DNA of 64,000 bases, taken from assembly GCA_022575985.1 (NCBI GenBank), contig JAKSXM010000237.1, positions 6,528,501 through 6,592,500 of the forward strand. Reading direction: 5' to 3'. Source of the DNA: Anagrus nilaparvatae. Taxonomy: Eukaryota; Arthropoda; Insecta; Hymenoptera; Mymaridae. Below the pieces are notes generated by a model that made no database searches, was not told where the DNA came from, and was given only the letters and a program-made list of their open reading frames with translations. The position numbers and the translations under genes were made by a program. Positions 34,590 to 46,095 of the stretch are shown here, one piece after another. Numbering within the stretch: the first letter of the stretch is position 1; the number at the start of each line of letters is the position of its first letter.

Positions 34590-36680
34590 AGGCTATTGCC
34601 GGATAAATATAATGATTTGGCCCCCCTCCCCAATCTCAAAAAAATTATATGTATCCGAAAAGTATTATATAAACTAGCCGATCGCCGTTGGAATTAGCTT
34701 CCTAGCCCATGTTAGGTGCCCTTAAACCTTAAAAAACCTTAAAAATCGCGTTTTTTGCATTTTTTTTTTGTTTCTCCGCACTATGTAGTGCTATTAATCT
34801 GAAGGTAGCGTAGAAAAAAAGGGCACAGAGTTTATTTTCAATCTTCATTGTTTTTAGACCCTTAAAACCATTTTAAGACCCCTAAAATTTATTTTTAATT
34901 TTCGAAAAATCGGTTTTTTGAGCATAAAAAAATAACCAGCGTTAAATTTCTTCAAACTGACTTAAAAAGTTGAAAAAAAGTATATATTACTGATATCAGT
35001 CTTGTCCTGGAGGGGGAGTTCATCTCCAAACCCTCAAAACTCAAAAAACGCGTTTTTTGTCTCTTTACGATTAAAATGCAATAGAATTGCGAAAATTCGT
35101 TTTGGAACCTTTATTAAATATTTATTTATCTATCTATTTTTCAAAAACACAAAATGGCGAGCCTAAGAAGAAACTGTAAGTTTCTTCTGTGTCCGCCATA
35201 TTGATCTGCCATTTTGAATTTTAATAAATAATTATCATTTTTTCATATAACATGTTTAAATGCCCTAAATAAAACTGGTTTTACGGCTATACTATTTACA
35301 GTTTCTTCTCAGGCTTAAAATCGTCAAAAATCTTGAAATTTCGCATTTTTCAGTAGCCGCATTAGATCCGCCATTTTGAGTTTTTGAAAAATAGATAGAG
35401 CTTCGTAATAAGCATCCCAAAAACACCCTGTAAACACATTTTAACAAAAAAATAACGAAATTTAGTTTTTCGTGTCCGCCATATTGATTGCCCATTTTGA
35501 ATTTTTTTCGAAAAATTTTATTTTTTCATATAAAATGTTTAAATGCCCTAAATGAAACCGATTTTATGGTTATATAGCTTACAGTTTCTGCTCAGGCTCA
35601 AAATCGTCAAAAATTTCGAAATTTTGAGTTTTTCAACGGCCATATTGGTTCCGCCTATTAAAAATTTTTGAGAAATAACTATATATTCGTAATTAGCACC
35701 CAAAAAATACTATCAATAAATGTCAAAATTTAATTTTTTCTGACCACCATATTGGTTCGCCATTTATAAATGTCCGCCCTTTTGAAATTTTTTGTTGTTT
35801 TATTTTACTAATTTGAGCCAAATGCTCTAAATGGAATAGGTTTTACAGCTCTGTCAAATGCAGTTTCTTCTTAGGAATTAATGGTTAATCGTGTAGGGGC
35901 AAAGAAACGCGTTTTTTGAGTTTTAAAGGGGTGGGGATGAGCTACCAGGATGAGCAGGACAAGACTGATATCGTTAAAAAATAATTTTCTTTGTCTTTTT
36001 AGTCCAATTTGAAAGAATTAAAGGCAGGCATAATTTTTAAATTTCAAAAAAACTGATTTTTCGAAAATGTAAAATCAATTTTTGGGCGTTTAAGGTGGTC
36101 TTAAGTGGTCATAAGGATTTAAAAACAATAATTAATGAAATACATTTTAGTAAAAACGTAAAAATAGATGCTCAAAAAGATTAAGGGAGGTTCCAAAACG
36201 AATTTTCGCAATTCTATTGCATTTTAATCGCGTAGAGACAAAAAAACGCGTTTTTTGAGTTTTGAGGGTGTGGAGATGAACTCCCCCTCAAGGACAAGAC
36301 TGATATCAGTAAAATATACTTTTTTTCAACTTTTTGGGTCAGTTTGAAGAAATTTAACGCTGGTTTTTTTTTATGCTCAAAAAACCGATTTTTCGAAAAT
36401 TAAAAATAAATTTTCGGGGTCTTAAAATGGTTTTAAGGGTCTAAAACCAATGAAGATTGAAAATAAACTCAGTGCCCCCCCAACACAGTGCCGAGAAACA
36501 AAAAAAAACGCAAAAATCTTGATTTTTAAGGTTTTTTAAAGGTTTAAGGGCGCCTAATATGGGCTAGGAAGCTGATTCCAACGGCGATAGGCTAGTTTTT
36601 AGAATACTTTTCGGATACAAATAATTTTTTTGAGATTAGGGAGTGGGGCCAAATCACTATATTTATCCGGCAATAGCCTT
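34590..36680. mobile_element. Second-level foldback element, about 2.1 kb
   Basis: AGGCTATTGCCGGATAAATA at 34592 is the reverse complement of the end at 36675. The arms run to about 35120 and from about 36170, with roughly 80-90 per cent identity. They include GTTGGAATTAGCTTCCTAGC against its complement near 36560. The middle (35150-35900) holds about three units of roughly 280 bp containing CCGCCATATTGATT, CCATTTTGAATTTT and ACAGTTTCTTCTCAGG. The outer arm is continuous at this point in its uninterrupted partner (37455), which shows an insertion. Confidence 0.75.
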
Positions 36681-37479
36681 TTTAATGTAATTTTCAAAAT
36701 TATAAACAAAATTACATTAAAAATGTTAATAACATATTAAACTTATAAGCAATAGGATTCATCGTTTTTTTTGATATTATGGTATTATATTATCTGTTTT
36801 TCAAGAAAAAGTAAATTAATCATAACCTAAATAAATTAGTAGGAAGCAAAAACACTTAAAAAATTATTAATGTTGTATTGATTTATTCTTTGGAATACTT
36901 AAATAAACTCTTGCCAAACTGAAAATTATTAGTATTTTATTCACAGTCTTTAAAACACTCTTCCTGTAGTATTTGAATAGTCGAACTAGGATATTGGTAT
37001 GAACTCATTATTGAAATAATTTTTAATATTAAAAGGATTTATTCTTTGGAATACTGTAATAAAGCATCTTGCAAAATTAGAAGTCTTTCTATGTAGCATT
37101 TTTCATACAATCCGTATAATGAGTTCATACCGATATCCTAGTTCGATTATTCAAATACTACAGTAAGAGTGTTTTGAAGACTGTGAATGAAATACTAATA
37201 ATTTTCAGTTTGGCAAGAGTTTATTTAAGTATTCCAAAGAATAAATCAATACAACATTAATAATTTTTTAAGTGTTTTTGCTTCCTACTCAATTATTTAG
37301 GTTATGAACAATTTACTTTTGCTTGAAAAACAGATAATAAATTACCATAATATCAAAAGAAACGATGAATTCTATTGCTTATACGTTTAATATGTTATTA
37401 ACATTTTTAATGTAATCTTGTTTATAATTTTGAAAATTACATTAAAAATTTTAATAGCATATTAAATAACAAAAAATTA

Positions 37480-37721
37480 TATAGAAATTATGGGTTAATA
37501 AATAACAATAATAATTTATTTAACTAGTTAACTTTATTAATTATAGCACGCGAGAGAGATTATATTCATTAGAAATCAGTGAAGCGACTAAAGAGAAAGT
37601 ATACGTAATAACTATATAATACATAGGGGCGGCTGTGTAGCTTTGGGACTCTTATATACTAAGACAATACATACATATACATTCACACATATACTATAGA
37701 TATTATTTTGTATTTCCAACA
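37480..37721 (-). repeat. Copia 3' LTR
   Basis: The 242-bp repeat is identical to 41445-41686 except for one base that I can see (AACTAGTTAAC against AACTAATTAAC). It carries the promoter/terminator region of the element by family knowledge. Flanked outside by the AATTA duplicate. Confidence 0.92.
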
Positions 37722-37990
37722 CTCCCCCCACAAAATTATATCTATAAAAAATAAACTAAATTATTTATTTACTAACACATCCTATATCATATTATCAATA
37801 AATCATTTAACATTTAATTTAAAAAATCTCTCTCTTGCGCTTATTTTCTGGGAACTTACATGGTCCAACATTTGTTGTATAGGTACGGGGAAACCCAGGT
37901 AAAACCCGACCAGACCATTTCTAAAATATACATCAATAAGTTTTATTATTTTTCTTGTTTCTTAAAATCAATAATTTTTATATCATTATT

Positions 37991-39868
37991 TTATATAAGT
38001 CCAAGTTTTTCTCTAAAATATAAGAATTTAACATTTGAAAGAGGTTTTGTAAAAATATCTGCAATTTGATTTGCAGTTGGAATATGTAGTAATCTTACAT
38101 AGTTTCGTTTTACCTCATCTTGGACTCTATGATACTTTATATCTATTGCCTTCCTTTTTCTGTGAGGGCATTCGTCATTTGCAACATCAATACAACCTTG
38201 GTTATCTTCATAAATTAAAATACCATTTTTTAATTCTATTTTTATACCATTTGACACATATATAAACCAAGTGGCATTTATAACTGCCTCGTATAAAGCC
38301 ATATATTCTGCTTCACAAGATGACCCTCCGGTCAGTTCTTGTTTTCTAGTACGCCAATCAATGACGCATTTATCAAACATTAAAAATACATACCCGGTTG
38401 TACTTTTTCTATCGATCACATCACCACCCCAGTCAGAGTCTACATAACCTGTTATAAATTCCGAAAAATTTTCATTTCTTTCGTAAGTTAATTTTAAATT
38501 TATTGTGCATTTAATATACTTTAAAATTCTTTTTAAATACTCCCATAATAATTTATTACTTTTGCTTGCATATCTACTTACAATATTTACCGAATTACTA
38601 ATATCGGGTCTAGTACAAACCATTAGATACATTAAACAGCCTAGTAAACTCTGGCATAGGTCATTGTGTTTTTCATCTGAATTTAAGCCCACATAATCTA
38701 CTTTACAATCCATAGGTGTCATCATGGTTTTACTATAATCAATCATATTAAATTTATTTAAAATATTCTTTATATATAAACTTTGATCTAAACTAATTTT
38801 ATTTTTATCTCTAATTATTCTAATTCCTAAAAATAACTTTATATCACCTAAGTCTTTCATACTAAATTTTTGAGTCAAATAATTTTTAAATCTATTCATT
38901 GCTAAATTATCTTTCGTAATTATAAGTATATCATCTACATATAACAATACATATATATTTTTAAATATATTTCCTTTATCAAGTATATAAACACAAGTTT
39001 CAGTAGATGAGTTTTGAAATCCCTTTTCTTTTATCGTTTTATCAAAAACTTCAAACCAGCATCGTGCTGCTTGTTTTAAGCCATATATCGCTTTATTTAA
39101 TTTACATACTAAATTTTTATTTCTGTCATTTTTAAGTCCTTCCGGAATATTTATATAGACGTCTTCCTTCAGGATTCCGTTCAAAAATGCAGTTTTTACA
39201 TCCATATGATGTATCAACAAATTAAATTGATTCGCGAAAGCTAATAATAGTCTAAGACTTGCAATTCTTGCCACGGGAGAAAAAGTTTCGTTATAGTCTA
39301 TTAAATATTCCTGATTAAAACCACGAATTACTAATCTGGCTTTACGCCTTACGAGATTTCCAAACTCATCTGTTTTTATAGTTAATACCCACTTAGAATC
39401 TAATATATTTTTATTTATTGGTCTTGGTACAAGTGTCCAAGTTTTATTTTTGCGATGGGCTTCTAATTCATCATTGACAGCAACGTCCCATTCCGGCTTA
39501 TCACTTCTAGATTGAATTTCCTGAAAAGAATTTGGAATATCACTGGCAACTATTTGTGCCTTATACGAAACATGGTCTAGTATTGTATTATTTTCATTAT
39601 AATCTGTGGACCCTACATTTTTTATTCTATCACTCCTTCTTAAACTTTTATTTTCTATTACTTTATTTTTAGCATTATGAGATTTCTTATTGTGTACTTC
39701 TTTATCTGTTTCTGATACAGATTTATTATTTATTCTAGCCCTTTTATAGGGAATTTGCTTATTTCTAATTTCATTACAATCATTTTTATTTCTCTTTTTA
39801 TTTCTATTTTTATTTCTTATTTCATCTGATTTATTATTATCAGGTACATTATTTATTACATCATCTGA
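37991..39868 (-). CDS. pol: Copia pol remnant: reverse transcriptase and RNase H
   Basis: The minus-strand frame is open from about 39868 to the stop at 37991 (about 626 codons). A lysine/asparagine-rich linker ends in WDVAVNDELEAHRKNKTWTL, the usual Copia RT start. The RT has HHMDVKTAFLNGILKEDVYI and the catalytic LLYVDDILII at about 38930. RNase H follows with GYVDSDWGGDVIDRKSTTGY, the SSCEAEYMAL block and YEDNQGCIDVAN. It ends IADIFTKPLSNVKFLYFREK. The protein would copy element RNA and remove the template. No initiation codon precedes it in frame; it would be made by readthrough of a gag-pol, now broken at the deletion joint near 39862. The first ATG-like start (39274, a GTG) lies inside the RT and is not a real start. 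Confidence 0.88.
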   Translation of the reverse strand, partial: SDDVINNVPDNNKSDEIRNKNRNKKRNKNDCNEIRNKQIPYKRARINNKSVSETDKEVHNKKSHNAKNKVIENKSLRRSDRIKNVGSTDYNENNTILDHVSYKAQIVASDIPNSFQEIQSRSDKPEWDVAVNDELEAHRKNKTWTLVPRPINKNILDSKWVLTIKTDEFGNLVRRKARLVIRGFNQEYLIDYNETFSPVARIASLRLLLAFANQFNLLIHHMDVKTAFLNGILKEDVYINIPEGLKNDRNKNLVCKLNKAIYGLKQAARCWFEVFDKTIKEKGFQNSSTETCVYILDKGNIFKNIYVLLYVDDILIITKDNLAMNRFKNYLTQKFSMKDLGDIKLFLGIRIIRDKNKISLDQSLYIKNILNKFNMIDYSKTMMTPMDCKVDYVGLNSDEKHNDLCQSLLGCLMYLMVCTRPDISNSVNIVSRYASKSNKLLWEYLKRILKYIKCTINLKLTYERNENFSEFITGYVDSDWGGDVIDRKSTTGYVFLMFDKCVIDWRTRKQELTGGSSCEAEYMALYEAVINATWFIYVSNGIKIELKNGILIYEDNQGCIDVANDECPHRKRKAIDIKYHRVQDEVKRNYVRLLHIPTANQIADIFTKPLSNVKFLYFREKLGLI

Positions 39869-40836
39869 TGGTGCGATGCACCTGAGTCTACAACAAAATT
39901 ATTTAGATCACTATTTAAATTTACACTAAATCCACTTTGACCAGCCATAAAAGCAAATGGTTGAGTCTGTATCTGCACTACATCGTTTGCTTCTGCCTGT
40001 TGAGCCATATTTGCTCTTGTATTCTGTGATCCATTTCTTTTAAATTCTAAGAATTTTTTGTAGTAAAAACAATCTTTTTTAATATGGCCTTTACGACCAC
40101 ATTGGTGGCATTCAAGCGATCTATTTCCTCTCCTGAAGTTAGCACTTCTAAAATTTCTTCTGTTCCCAAAATGCCTTCCTCTTTGCCTATTAGGAAAGTT
40201 CCGATTTCTGCTTTGAGGCACATTTTCAGCCACACCAGATATAAGTGCCTTGGTACTGGTATCGTTATTCATCTCCTTCAGCTTCGTCTCATGGTCCAGG
40301 AGCCTGTTTTTGACAAAGGCGAAGGTGATTTCTTGGCTTTCGTTCATTGTTTCAATAGACGTCACCACTTGATTGTACTCGTTGGGAAGACTCTGCAAGA
40401 GCTTTCCAATCTTATCACCTTCTTTAATTTCTTCTCCTTTTGCAGTAGATAAGGTGGTAATTAATTCGTTGAATTTTTCGAAATGCACAAGGAGGGATGT
40501 TGTGCTCGAATCCAGTTTTAAGTTATTGATTTTTCTTTCTATTGCCCACTGATTGGGCAAACTCCTTCTATCATATGTTGCATCAAGATTTTTGAAAATG
40601 TCTTTTGAAGCAGCGCCCTCATTTAAAGCATAGCTAATATGGGAATCAGCTAAATAATTCATAATGATTCCTCTTGCTTTATTGTTTTTTGTGACCCAAT
40701 TCGCATTTGGATTTGCTGGCATCTCTTCATCAATGATTGATATTACCCCTTCATCTATCAACACTGATCTTACTCTATTCTTCCATACTAGATAGTTTTC
40801 TCCAGCAAATTGGGTTATATTTCTCTTATTTCCCAT
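39856..40836 (-). CDS. gag: Copia gag with truncated protease
   Basis: The likely start is MGNKRNITQFAGENYLVWKN at 40836; an upstream in-frame ATG at 40908 precedes a hydrophobic leader unlike Copia gag. Residues 1-200 form the UBN2-type capsid domain. Then comes an arginine-rich stretch and the knuckle CHQCGRKGHIKKDC at about 40095. The C-terminus reaches the protease motif FVVDSGASHH, where the active aspartate is present. It then ends at a stop two codons on, because a deletion joined it out of frame to the integrase-RT linker (GATGAT at the joint). The capsid part looks intact, so particles could form in principle. Confidence 0.87.
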   Translation of the reverse strand: MGNKRNITQFAGENYLVWKNRVRSVLIDEGVISIIDEEMPANPNANWVTKNNKARGIIMNYLADSHISYALNEGAASKDIFKNLDATYDRRSLPNQWAIERKINNLKLDSSTTSLLVHFEKFNELITTLSTAKGEEIKEGDKIGKLLQSLPNEYNQVVTSIETMNESQEITFAFVKNRLLDHETKLKEMNNDTSTKALISGVAENVPQSRNRNFPNRQRGRHFGNRRNFRSANFRRGNRSLECHQCGRKGHIKKDCFYYKKFLEFKRNGSQNTRANMAQQAEANDVVQIQTQPFAFMAGQSGFSVNLNSDLNNFVVDSGASHHQMM

Positions 40837-40919
40837 CTTTGTTAAAAAATATTTTAAAAAATTACAGAAAATTAGAAAAAAAATTTTATTTTTGCCTCGG
40901 GGCCCCAAAATTTCTTGAT

Positions 40920-41426
40920 ACGCTACTGATTTTTGTTGAGTACTGCGGGGCCCGCCTTATACTATATACGGCCCTGAGGTGTATGAATTTGAAACTCGTG
41001 CGCGCCTCAAGGAACCAAACCACTCTACGTCTATCTTCTACCTTTCTCTTTCTAATTTCTTATTCTTCTTTCTTCTATGTATTATACTCCCGCTACTTCT
41101 ACTTTTTGGGTCTGTATAATAATGATAATAATGTTGAAAAAGCCGTTTAGAGTTTTTAACTTGTGTATATAAAGATGATGCAATATGACGCCACTTTCAA
41201 TATTAATTAATTTTAGTTTATAACTTTTATCGTTTATTTAATTAATTAAACACTATTAATTAAATTTTTATTTTTACACAATTCATAAACTTTTATTTAT
41301 TTAAAAAAAATTTCACTTCACTTTTTAAAAAAAATTTTTCACCACGCGGTCAAATTTATTAATTAATTAATTAATTATTTATTAATTAAACAATCACAAA
41401 AAAAAATTATTTAATTATTTATTTAT
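40920..41426 (-). other. Copia 5' untranslated leader
   Basis: Lies between the primer-binding site (41427-41444) and gag. It is AT-rich, with a moderately GC patch at 40920-41040. No open minus-strand frame. A 137-codon plus-strand frame here is a shadow. Confidence 0.55.
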
Positions 41427-41444
41427 TGCACTGGGCCCATAACC

Positions 41445-41686
41445 TATAGAAATTATGGGTTAATAAATAACAATAATAATTTATTTAACTAATTAACTTT
41501 ATTAATTATAGCACGCGAGAGAGATTATATTCATTAGAAATCAGTGAAGCGACTAAAGAGAAAGTATACGTAATAACTATATAATACATAGGGGCGGCTG
41601 TGTAGCTTTGGGACTCTTATATACTAAGACAATACATACATATACATTCACACATATACTATAGATATTATTTTGTATTTCCAACA
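41445..41686 (-). repeat. Copia 5' LTR
   Basis: Partner of the 37480-37721 repeat. It is followed on the minus strand by GGTTATGGGCCCAG, the internal initiator-tRNA-Met complement typical of Copia. Confidence 0.92.
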
Positions 41687-41850
41687 AATTATTTATTTAT
41701 ATAATTAAAAATAATATATTTGTACTTTTGTAGTTTAAATATTAGTAAGTGAATTGTCTGCAACACTGCATCATTCCTTCGCGCCTTTTTACTATAGTAT
41801 AATCGTGCCGGATTTACAAAACAAGAAATAGAAATAAATTAAACACTACG

Positions 41851-42480
41851 TCCAAAAAGAAAAAAAATTATGGTTTTTTTTTTAATTTTTCTATTTAAAA
41901 AATTTTAAAAAAATAAAAATTTTTTAAAAATTACGTATCAGATAGAGAAGTCCTTTACAAATGATGATTCTAGATATTCATACTTTCATTGAAAGAAATT
42001 AAGTACTAAGTCCTAAAAAAAAAAAATTTTGGCGTTTTTTGTATTTTTTGGGGACAAAAATTTTGGCAAAAAAATTTTGAAAAAATAAATTAAAAAATTA
42101 GAGATATCGAGTAAAAACAATACTTCTAGATATCAGTACTTTCATGGAAAAAAATGAGATACTACGTCCAAAAATAAAAAAATATATATTTTTTTAATTT
42201 TGTGTAAAAAATTTAAAAAAAAAAAATTTCGTAAAATTACGTATCAGATGGAGAAATCCTTTACAAACGATAATTTTAGATATTCATACTTTCATAGGAA
42301 AAAATTAAGTATTACGTCCTAAAATAAAAAAAATTTTGTCATTTTTTGTATTTTTTGGCGACAAAAATTTTGAGAAAAAAATTTTCAAAAAATAAATTAT
42401 AAGATTCGAGATATCGAGTAAAAACCATACTTTCAAATAGAAATACTTTTATTAAATAGATTGAGATTTTTTGATAAAAA
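41851..42480. repeat. Two tandem units of about 310 bp
   Basis: Each unit contains ACTACGTCCAAAAA, ATTACGTATCAGAT, AGATATTCATACTTTCAT, TTTTTGTATTTTTTGG and ACAAAAATTTTG, then GAGATATCGAGTAAAAACAA or similar. Units start near 41851 and 42160. No coding frame. Confidence 0.7.
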
Positions 42481-42727
42481 AATTTTTGAAAAAAAAATTA
42501 GGTCTTAATTTATATTTTTATTTAGTTTTAGTTCTGTTTTCGATTGTATAATATTTTAGTTTAATTTTTATTTTATATTTATAATTAAATTATACTGCCT
42601 ATCCCTGCATAGATTTTCTTGAAAATCTCTAGGGTATAGCATTATTTTTATATTATTTTTGTGAGTGATAATTTGTAATATCTCCATAAAATTATATGTA
42701 AAATGATGTATATATTTTTGGGCAATA

Positions 42728-42760
<33 letters not shown>

Positions 42761-45269
42761 TCCATAATGTTTGTGGAATATCACCTATTACATACACATA
42801 CACACACACAAACACACATACACACACACACTCACATACACACATATACAGACTTTTTTTAAAAACCGGTTTTTTAGCTTCCTGAGATCTCAAAACGTGC
42901 TTATATGCCAAAAAATAAAAAAAAAAATTTTGACCTATCACTATGGTTCCTCTATGAGGAACCGAACATCTAATTTTTTTTAAAAATGCTTAATGGCACA
43001 AAAATATCTGCAAATGTAAATTTTATACAATATTAAAGCCTAATGGCATTAAAAACTTTGGAGTTTAAAATTAAACTAATATAAATTGAATAAGCTTGAA
43101 AAGTTCTTGATTATACACGAACTCTAAATTCTTTGATTTCACACTACAACATTTAAGAAAAACGTGTACAAAAGTAAATAAAAACGAATAATTAATTGTT
43201 TAAATTTTATTTTATTCTTTATAAATTCATCCGTTAAACACAGAAAAATATCATTATAGTATATTAACAAGTTTTTTAAAGTTCAGCAAGTAGAATTTTA
43301 ACCCAATATAAAAATTTTGCTTAGAGTAGTTCAGCAAGTTGTACTAGATACTCTCCCTCTCCTAAAAAAAAAAGTGAAATGGATAAGTTAATTTGAATAA
43401 AAATCCTCAATTTGATTAAAAAAAAAAAAAATTACAGTTTGAAACAGATTTATTTTTGTACTGCAACCACAAATTAATAAAGCTTAAACATGATAACTTA
43501 GCTTTGAAGCAAAATTATAACAAAATTTTTACATTGTGGTTTGAGCTTCATTCTATTTTATGATAACCTGACAAAGTAGTGGCAAAGTTGTAAACATTAT
43601 TTTAAAGTACGTCAAAAGCCCAATGATATTTACCACCCTCCTTGTCAAATTTACATTTATTACAGCGCTTGTCATAGAAATGAGTTTAAATAATATGAAT
43701 GATAAATAGCTGATTTTGAGTAAGATTTTATACATAAAAAATAAAAAAATAAAATCAATAATGAAAAATATAAGGAAATGTATAAATATCACGAATTTAG
43801 CAATAATTTAGCAAATTTTTAACCTATTGTTTAAGTCTGATACGATAGTAATTTGACAAAGTAGGGGTGTAAAGCAGCAAAAATTATAATTATAGAGCAA
43901 GTAAAAAGAGTAATTTGTACATTTTTACAAATATCATCCATATCTCCCTCCTCTCAACCTACAAAATTTCTACAATTGCAGATTAAGGAAGAGAGACAGA
44001 AATAATATTTACAAAGTAATTGAAGAAATTTGCAGCATCATGTCTTTATATATAATAATTTTAAGCAAAAAAGTAAATTAAAAAAAATATAACCAAAAGG
44101 GGAAAAATTATAAAAATTATAAGTTATAAAAGAGTTACATGAAGTTTACTAACTAAACTTAGCTAAGTATTCAGAAAAATTAACATATTAGGAAGGTCTA
44201 AATGTCCCAACTGAGGTGCAGCATAATCCGTAGGTCCATGGTTGAAGGCTGCAATGTTTTGAGCAGTATTGATAGAACAGCAAAAGTATCTAAATTGTTT
44301 GAATTGCATCAAGGCCACAGATCTTATGCCAGCCAGAGTAGTAGATATTCTTGATTTCGGTCAAATTTTACAAATCTGCACCTATGTATCGTCAAAGTTA
44401 ATTAGCTAAGTTCAAATAATTCAGAAGATAATAATAATAATTAAATTTGGCAAAATAGCAAAAAGAGAAAAAAAAATTTTGAAAGCAAATAGCAAAATTT
44501 ATTTGAAATGAAAATCAAAAATTTAATATAAAGTACTGATACAAATTTGCAAAGTTAGAAAATGTAATTATTTGATTTAATTATCAAAAATTAAAAAAAT
44601 AAAAATTTTTATAAATAATTCTTTGAATTTAAAATTTAATAAAAAATGTGGAAAATTTTTAATCAATTTATAAAGTTAAAAAAAATTTTTTTTTAAACAC
44701 ACCACACATGAGCAGCTATTAAATCCGTTAATATTATTAAAATATAATATTATTAATAGTTTAGCAATTTTTTAGCAATTAAATTTAATTTAATATAAAT
44801 GAATTTTCAATAAAGTTAAATCAGTAGATTTTTATCAATACTAATTTATAAACTTGAATTTTATAATTTAAAATTACAAAATGCGAATAATTGACATTAA
44901 CTGTTTAATAAAATAAAACAAATTACTTTTAAGTTAGATGTTCATTCAACAGTAATTATTAGTTAAGAATATTTTATTAAAAAGAATAAAAAGATAAGTA
45001 ATGATAACGTCTCCAAAAAGCATAATATAGAGAGAACTTATCTTATAGTTTTCAGATACTGAATTTTACTGCGTCGCTTTTCAATGTGCATAAGCTGTGA
45101 GATGATGAACCGTGCGTCGTCTATCTTCTACCCCCAATATGCTCTTGGTAACAATGAGGCGCTAATGTTTGGAGCTAAAGTGTTGATAGTCACCTGAGTG
45201 GAACTGCGAGCGCCGTAAATAACCAAAATTAAGATGGCTGTTCCTTCTTCTTAAAAATGTGAATTTTAG
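42481..45269. other. AT-rich intergenic sequence with microsatellites, no gene recognised
   Basis: An (AAT)n run lies at 42727-42760 and a (CA)n-type run at 42793-42847; frames across them are artefacts. Patches at 44200-44400 and 45060-45240 have more complex sequence but no motif I can name. The rest is A/T runs. Confidence 0.5.
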
Positions 45270-46095
45270 AGGCCACAGCTAGCTTGAAAGATCGGTTTAT
45301 GAAAAAGTCGGGCACTTTGGATTTTATAGCGAAACATGAATGTTCAATCTATAAGAATATAGTACTTTTTTGGATTTAAATGTTAAATTTATATTTTGGC
45401 GAGTTATTTGATAAAACGTATCTCTTGGGGGAGGTGAAAATGAGCAAAAATTTGCCCTGCTCGGATCAGGTTGAAATTTTAAGGAATTGTAGCTTTTTTG
45501 GTCCCTATAAATATGCTCAAACCTGTTTTTGAAAATCAGTCATCCTCTTCGAGATATATATCAATATGTCTCCCATTTAAAATACATGGGAAAATCCATT
45601 TTGTAGCAGTTATTCTGATTTTTCTTCAGAATTTTAATTTGATCAAGCCACGTTGGCCAAACACCAATCCTCTTTATAATGAAGAAGGCATTTGAATGAA
45701 TGTAATTTTCTCGTTGGTTTGGTGCTTAGTCAAACTAAAATTGTGAGGAAAATCAGAAAAACCACTACAAAATGGCTTTTACCATGTATTTTAAATGGGA
45801 GACATATTGATAAATATCTCGAAAAGGATGATTGATTTTCAAAAACGTGTTTGAATATGTTTCTGAAGACCAAAAAAGCATCATTTTCTGAAAATTTCAG
45901 CCTTATCTGAGCAGGGCAAATTTTTGCTGATTTTCACCTCCCCTGAGAGAAACCTTATATCAAATAACTCCAAAATATAAATTTAAATTTAAATCCAAAA
46001 AAAGACTATTTTCTTATAGGTTAAACATTCATTTTTCGCTATAAAATCTGTAGTGCCTGACTTTTTTATAATCCGATATTTCAAGCTAGCCGTGG
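45270..46095. mobile_element. Foldback, arms about 350 bp
   Basis: The sequence from CCACAGCTAGCTTGAAAGAT (about 45273) to about 45620 is the reverse complement of about 45740-46095, with scattered mismatches and small indels. Examples are ATGTCTCCCATTTAAAATAC at 45567 against its complement near 45785. The loop is roughly 120 bp. No coding frame. Arm divergence is greater than in the 6697-9916 hairpin, so it is older. Confidence 0.78.

Larger units (their letters stand above)
37480..41686 (-). mobile_element. Recent Ty1/Copia retrotransposon, integrase deleted
   Basis: LTRs of 242 bp (37480-37721 and 41445-41686) differ by one base that I can see. AATTA lies directly outside both ends (37475-37479 and 41687-41691), the expected 5-bp duplication. 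On the minus strand the LTR starts TGTTGGAAAT as in Copia. The primer-binding site GGTTATGGGCCCAGTGCA (41444-41427) follows the 5' LTR, and a TTTTGTGGGGGGAG polypurine tract (37722-37735) precedes the 3' LTR. Gag and RT-RNase H are open; the integrase region is missing. It is the youngest layer of this nest and needs helper functions to move. Confidence 0.93.
34424..41850. mobile_element. Outer foldback element, itself split by a second foldback and a Copia element
   Basis: The outer arm 34424-34586 (TTTCTCGTTTTGTAAATCCG onwards) is the reverse complement of 37452-37479 plus 41692-41850. The inner arms continue at 36690-37010 and 37112-37450 with a loop of about 100 bp. With insertions removed it is a roughly 1.1-kb palindrome with arms of about 490 bp. 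The second foldback (34590-36680) interrupts the left arm and the Copia element (37480-41686) the right arm; the intact opposite arm confirms each junction. No coding capacity of its own. Confidence 0.78.

Noticed and set aside
40084..41150. Plus-strand frames of 122 and 137 codons across Copia gag and leader
   Set aside because: Antisense to the gag frame with its recognisable zinc knuckle and DSGA motif; no independent support.
42648..42983. Frames over the AAT and CA microsatellites
   Set aside because: Homopolymer-like Tyr, Cys/Val and His/Thr repeats are simple-sequence artefacts.
44200..44400. Possible exon in a more complex patch
   Set aside because: Stops in all frames within short distance and no splice-flanked frame with recognisable motif.
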